In this document: positions 6,503 through 8,648 of the stretch, one piece after another | Layout: each line of letters begins with the position of its first letter | Position numbering within the stretch: the stretch's first letter is position 1 | Source of the DNA: Peptococcaceae bacterium | GTDB lineage: Bacteria > Bacillota > Desulfitobacteriia > Desulfitobacteriales > Desulfitobacteriaceae | DNA length: 8,648 bases | Reading direction: 5' to 3' | Assembly (NCBI GenBank): GCA_031289815.1 | Contig: JAITOS010000146.1 | Location: forward strand, 1-8,648 | Notes under the pieces: generated by a model | What the model saw: only the letters and a program-made list of their open reading frames with translations | Told to the model about the DNA's origin: nothing | Database searches by the model: none | Program-made: the position numbers and the translations under genes

Positions 6503-6549
6503 TGCAGTAGAATAAAGCACATAAAACATACTTAAATAATAGGCATTAA

Positions 6550-6660
6550 GCGAAGGTCACTTGCATATCATGAAGATAGCCGTTCTTTTTTAAAGAATCG
6601 TGATAAGTGGTCGATCGCACGCTATCAAAGCCGGCTGGAAAAACTGGAGGCTGTGTGATC
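6550..6660 (+). ncRNA. Riboswitch-like structured leader RNA of unknown class
   Basis: A long interrupted hairpin can form: GCGA (6550-6553) with TCGC (6615-6618), GGTCACTT (6555-6562) with AAGTGGTC (6605-6612), ATCATGA (6567-6573) with TCGTGAT (6598-6604), and TTCTTT (6583-6588) with AAAGAA (6592-6597), 25 pairs including a few G-U. One bulge contains GATAGC (6575-6580), which is exactly complementary to GCTATC (6621-6626), suggesting a pseudoknot. An alternative pairing, GATCGCAC (6613-6620) plus AGCC (6629-6632) with the continuous stretch 6649-6660, would break both the base of the hairpin and the terminator that follows. This is the three-state logic of a transcriptional riboswitch. It lacks the S-box and T-box consensus sequences. 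A seven-residue ORF (6570-6593, MKIAVLF) lies inside but has no good ribosome site. All pairings were found by eye. Confidence 0.5.
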
Positions 6661-6685
6661 CGTTGTGGGTCGCCGGTCTCTTTTT
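6649..6685 (+). terminator. First intrinsic terminator in the permease leader
   Basis: 6649-6661 (GGCTGTGTGATCC) pairs with 6667-6678 (GGGTCGCCGGTC) as 12 pairs with one bulged U at 6654 and a 5-base loop, followed by TCTTTTT. Several pairs are G-U. It lies about 140-175 bases into the transcript, so it either ends a small RNA or acts as an attenuator. Confidence 0.7.
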
Positions 6686-6742
6686 GAATGTAGCTGGGTT
6701 AACAGAAGTAATAGTAATTTAGGCGTTGGGAGGGATAACGAA

Positions 6743-6952
6743 ATGGAACAGCAATTCATGTCAGCTAATCGTCAGGGGTGTTGTAGACTATGGGCGTGTT
6801 GTTGTCGTGTGTTCTTTTCCTTCTGTAAGGACGTGTCCGAATTCAGCTTTAACGAGCGATTTATAAAAAACAAATGGAAAAATGCTGACTGGAAAACTAG
6901 AGGCTGCGTTCCATGCTTATGGGATGCGGTCTTTTTTTTGAAAGAGGGATAA
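6743..6952 (+). CDS. Poly-cysteine leader peptide upstream of the permease genes
   Basis: The ATG at 6743 follows GGGAGGG (6728-6734) at an 8-base spacing, a good ribosome site. The first part reads MEQQFMSANRQG and then residues 13-28 contain six Cys: C13 C14, C19 C20 C21 and C28, all TGT codons. Such clustering is typical of ribosome-mediated attenuator peptides, in which the regulatory amino acid is over-represented, as in trp and his leaders; Cys-rich upstream ORFs have been described as cysteine-responsive attenuators in mycobacteria. The frame then runs on through the terminator stem and U-tract and stops at 6950-6952, 3 bases before the permease start, for 69 codons. The start-codon segment ATGGAACAGC (6743-6752) is complementary to the 5' arm of the terminator (6903-6905 and 6908-6914, 10 pairs with a two-base bulge), a possible antiterminator. 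The inferred role is to raise permease expression when cysteinyl-tRNA is scarce. A metal-binding micropeptide is the alternative reading. Confidence 0.65.
   Translation: MEQQFMSANRQGCCRLWACCCRVFFSFCKDVSEFSFNERFIKNKWKNADWKTRGCVPCLWDAVFFLKEG
6885..6906 (+). repeat. Second copy of a motif shared by both attenuator modules
   Basis: The segment at 6884-6906 reads GCTGACTGGAAAACTAGAGG then CTG; the segment at 6630-6653 reads GCCGGCTGGAAAAACTGGAGG then CTG. They differ by three substitutions and one inserted A. In both places the motif ends inside the 5' arm of a terminator. The copies are 254 bases apart, and sequence further upstream is not similar. Confidence 0.6.
6902..6939 (+). terminator. Second intrinsic terminator, directly before the first permease
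   Basis: GGCTGCGTTCCAT (6902-6914) pairs with ATGGGATGCGGTC (6919-6931) over 13 continuous pairs (several G-U) with a GCTT loop, followed by eight T residues (6932-6939). The U-tract ends 16 bases before the permease start codon, so this terminator must be read through for any permease expression from the upstream promoter. Confidence 0.85.
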
Positions 6953-6955
6953 TGG

Positions 6956-7858
6956 ATGAAAGAAATATTGCTCAAAATAAATGACCGGATCATAAGTCTT
7001 TATATGTTCATCATCTTTTTGGCTTTGTGGGAAATTGCGCCCCGCCTGGGTTGGGTCAACGAGTTGTTCCTGCCGCCGCTCTCGCAAGTGGTCTCCGTAG
7101 GCGTGGATTTGGGGCTGGCCAATGTCTTGATCTACATTGCCATCAGCATGAAGCGTGTCCTGGTGGGGTTCGTGATTGGCACGATCCTGGCCCTGCCCGT
7201 GGGCTTTATCCTGGCCGGGGCCATGCCAAGGGTGGCTGATTTTCTGAGACCGCTGACGGTATTCCTGTCCAGCATTCCGCCCTTTATTCTCTACCCGATT
7301 TTCGTGATTATCGCCGGTATCAGCGAAAAAGGGATTTACACCGTGATTTTCTGGTCTTCGTTCTGGCCGATTCTGTTTGCCTCGATGGCGGGGATTCGCA
7401 ATGTGGACCCCTTGTTTATCAAGGCGGCCAAGGGCATGAATTGCGGTAAGCTGGCAATATTCCTTAAAGTGGTGCTGCCGGGGGCGTCGCCGGTGATCCT
7501 GACCGGGGTGCGTACCGGTGTGACCATGAGCTTTTTCATGCTCATCGGCGCGGAGAGCATGGGCGCGGACTCCGGGATGGGCTGGGTGATTCACAACGCG
7601 CAAAGTATGGGTTTCGTAGCGAGGATTTACCTGGGCGCGGCGCTGGTGGCCGCTGTGGGCCTGATGTTAAACTATATGCTGGAATTTTTGGAGAATACCA
7701 TTTTGTATTGGAAGGAAAAACCGCAAACCGCAAGCACGGAAAGCGCGGCTAGCGCCAAAAAAGCCGCCCGCCTGAAAGCCGGGGCTGCCGCGCCGAAGGG
7801 AGTGAGCGCCATTCTGGAGATCAGCGCTAAGGAAGGGGAAGGGGTGAGTACAAGGTGA
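6956..7858 (+). CDS. ssuC: ABC transporter permease 1, nitrate/sulfonate/taurine family (SsuC/TauC type)
   Basis: The ATG at 6956 follows GAGGG (6944-6948). The 300-residue protein has a first membrane segment around residues 14-32 (LYMFIIFLALWEIAP), the FLPPLSQV motif of this family, and further segments around 65-95, 97-125 and 125-150. The EAA loop at about 155-178 (AAKGMNCGKLAIFLKVVLPGASP) docks on the ATPase. It matches the BPD_transp_1 fold and, with the next gene, would form a two-permease channel for import across the cytoplasmic membrane. The last 45 residues or so form an Ala/Lys/Glu-rich cytoplasmic tail (STESAASAKKAARLKAG...) longer than in usual SsuC, which ends soon after the last helix. 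Its expression is gated by the terminator just upstream. The end overlaps the next gene by four bases. The substrate is not certain; sulfonate is inferred from context. Confidence 0.92.
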   Translation: MKEILLKINDRIISLYMFIIFLALWEIAPRLGWVNELFLPPLSQVVSVGVDLGLANVLIYIAISMKRVLVGFVIGTILALPVGFILAGAMPRVADFLRPLTVFLSSIPPFILYPIFVIIAGISEKGIYTVIFWSSFWPILFASMAGIRNVDPLFIKAAKGMNCGKLAIFLKVVLPGASPVILTGVRTGVTMSFFMLIGAESMGADSGMGWVIHNAQSMGFVARIYLGAALVAAVGLMLNYMLEFLENTILYWKEKPQTASTESAASAKKAARLKAGAAAPKGVSAILEISAKEGEGVSTR

Positions 7859-8631
7859 AGAGTTTTCTGGCGAGCTTAAAGGTATTTCTCATCGGTGCGG
7901 TGCCTATTTTGCTCTTCCTGATATTTTGGGAAGCAGGGGCCAGGGCTATTCCCAGGGGGGTGATTGCGCCGGCCAGCGAGGCGCTGAAAGCCTTGGGCCA
8001 ATCCGCCTGGTCCGGCGAATTGTGGGTGCAGACCCTCATCAGCCTGGAGCGTGTCGTCAAAGGGTTTTGTCTATCCTTCATCATTGGCATACCCCTGGGT
8101 TTTCTGCTGGGTAGCTTTTTTACAAAAGTGGAGCGGGCCTTGCTGCCCTTCCTGCGGACTTGCGAAAAGTTAAACCCCTTTGCGATTATCCCCATTTTCA
8201 TGATTTTCTTTGGCATCGGCACCACGGAAAAAGTCGTGGTCGTCTTCTGGGCGACCCTATGGCCGATCTTATTCAACACTATGGTCGGCGCCCGCAATAT
8301 TGAGCCTAACATGCTGCGGGCCGCGCAGTCTATGGGGGCCAGCCGCTGGGAGATGCTGACGAAGGTCATCGTGCCCAACGCCACGCCGAATATCTTTATC
8401 GGCATCGAATTTGCCGCGCAGGTCGCCTTCTTCATGATCATCGCTTCCGAGGTGATCGGCGCCAGCACCGGGCTTGGCTGGTATTACAGCCACGCTTACG
8501 CCCAATACCAATTGCCCTTGGTGTATGGCACGGTACTCTATATAACCATCTTGGCGATCGTGGTGAACGTGTTCTTTAAAGGGCTGAAAAAACGCCTGTT
8601 GGTATGGAAGGAGGAATCAAATATCGGCTGA
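7855..8631 (+). CDS. ssuC: ABC transporter permease 2, nitrate/sulfonate/taurine family (SsuC/TauC type)
   Basis: The start is a GTG at 7855 that overlaps the stop of permease 1 (GTGA), so the two are translationally coupled; a purine-rich GGAAGGGG tract lies upstream. The 258-residue protein has a normal length for the family. Residues 10-30 (LIGAVPILLFLIFWEAGARAI) form the first membrane segment, followed by VIAPASEAL, the ERVVKGFCLSFIIGIPLGF segment, and the EAA loop at about 154-177 (AAQSMGASRWEMLTKVIVPNATP). It is clearly related to permease 1 but only moderately similar, so this is an old gene pair that would form a heterodimeric channel, not a recent duplication. SsuABC and TauABC systems commonly use one permease gene, so two distinct ones is a distinguishing feature of this locus. 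Confidence 0.92.
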   Translation: MKSFLASLKVFLIGAVPILLFLIFWEAGARAIPRGVIAPASEALKALGQSAWSGELWVQTLISLERVVKGFCLSFIIGIPLGFLLGSFFTKVERALLPFLRTCEKLNPFAIIPIFMIFFGIGTTEKVVVVFWATLWPILFNTMVGARNIEPNMLRAAQSMGASRWEMLTKVIVPNATPNIFIGIEFAAQVAFFMIIASEVIGASTGLGWYYSHAYAQYQLPLVYGTVLYITILAIVVNVFFKGLKKRLLVWKEESNIG

Positions 8632-8648
8632 CGGGGGAGTTGAAGCTC
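8632..8648 (+). promoter_or_regulatory. Ribosome binding site of a further downstream gene
   Basis: GGGGGAG (8634-8639 region) lies immediately after the permease 2 stop and just before the window ends. It probably serves a co-transcribed gene, most likely the substrate-binding protein that the transporter still lacks. No start codon is visible. Confidence 0.4.

Noticed and set aside
6570..6593. Seven-residue ORF MKIAVLF inside the structured leader
   Set aside because: No good ribosome site at the right distance and no regulatory codon bias; its bases are better explained by the hairpin.
6509..6940. T-box or S-box (SAM-I) riboswitch in the permease leader
   Set aside because: Tandem terminators before a sulfur gene suggested these, but the T-box AGGGUGGNACCGCG sequence and the conserved S-box core are both absent.
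6917..7603. 228-codon antisense frame opposite permease 1
   Set aside because: The translation is His/Arg/Gln-rich low-complexity sequence, the usual mirror of hydrophobic membrane-protein codons.
1..8648. CRISPR arrays, tRNA and rRNA genes, phage structural genes, element attachment sites
   Set aside because: I looked on both strands and saw no regularly spaced repeats, no tRNA cloverleaf, no rRNA sequence and no phage genes; the element ends cannot be located without a comparison to an empty site.

Overview
The window looks like Bacillota (Firmicutes) DNA, probably a Clostridia or Negativicutes relative. Shine-Dalgarno sites are strong (GGAGG/AGGAG type), intrinsic terminators are used, Tn4451-type accessory genes are present, and a YezD/DUF2292 protein sits next to cysK. 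No finer taxonomic placement can be supported from the sequence alone.

Region 1 (1-2235) is mobile-element DNA. On the minus strand there are the first 39 codons of a large serine recombinase (cut by the window edge), a TnpW-family protein that overlaps it by four bases, and further right a short TnpV-family protein. Between them, on the plus strand, is a 344-residue protein with a C-x2-C-x13-C-x3-C zinc-knuckle motif (DUF6076-like, function unknown), with its own promoter and a probably bidirectional terminator shared with tnpV. Region 2 (2261-3652) is a methionyl-tRNA synthetase that has lost about the first 100 residues, including the HIGH motif. It abuts the upstream region of tnpV and looks like a remnant cut by a rearrangement.

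Region 3 (3801-8648) is a sulfur-assimilation cluster on the plus strand: cysK (cysteine synthase), a small protein made of two tandem YezD-like units, an SsuB/TauB-type ATPase, and two SsuC/TauC-type permeases that overlap by four bases. A substrate-binding protein is probably just beyond the right edge. The cluster would import an organosulfur compound (sulfonate-type, by family only) and make cysteine.

The most interesting content is in the non-coding parts of region 3. A consensus promoter 5' of cysK is followed by a six-residue ORF with a strong ribosome site that encodes MKITSC and ends in a cysteine codon. A second consensus promoter lies in the 543-base gap between the ATPase and the permeases. 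It drives a leader with two successive intrinsic terminators. The first follows a riboswitch-like RNA: a 25-bp interrupted hairpin, a possible pseudoknot, and mutually exclusive antiterminator and terminator pairings. The second follows a well-formed leader ORF whose codons 13-28 contain six cysteine codons (Cys-Cys, Cys-Cys-Cys, Cys). I propose that both cysK and the transporter are controlled by cysteine-sensing leader-peptide attenuation, with the transporter additionally controlled by an unidentified structured RNA.
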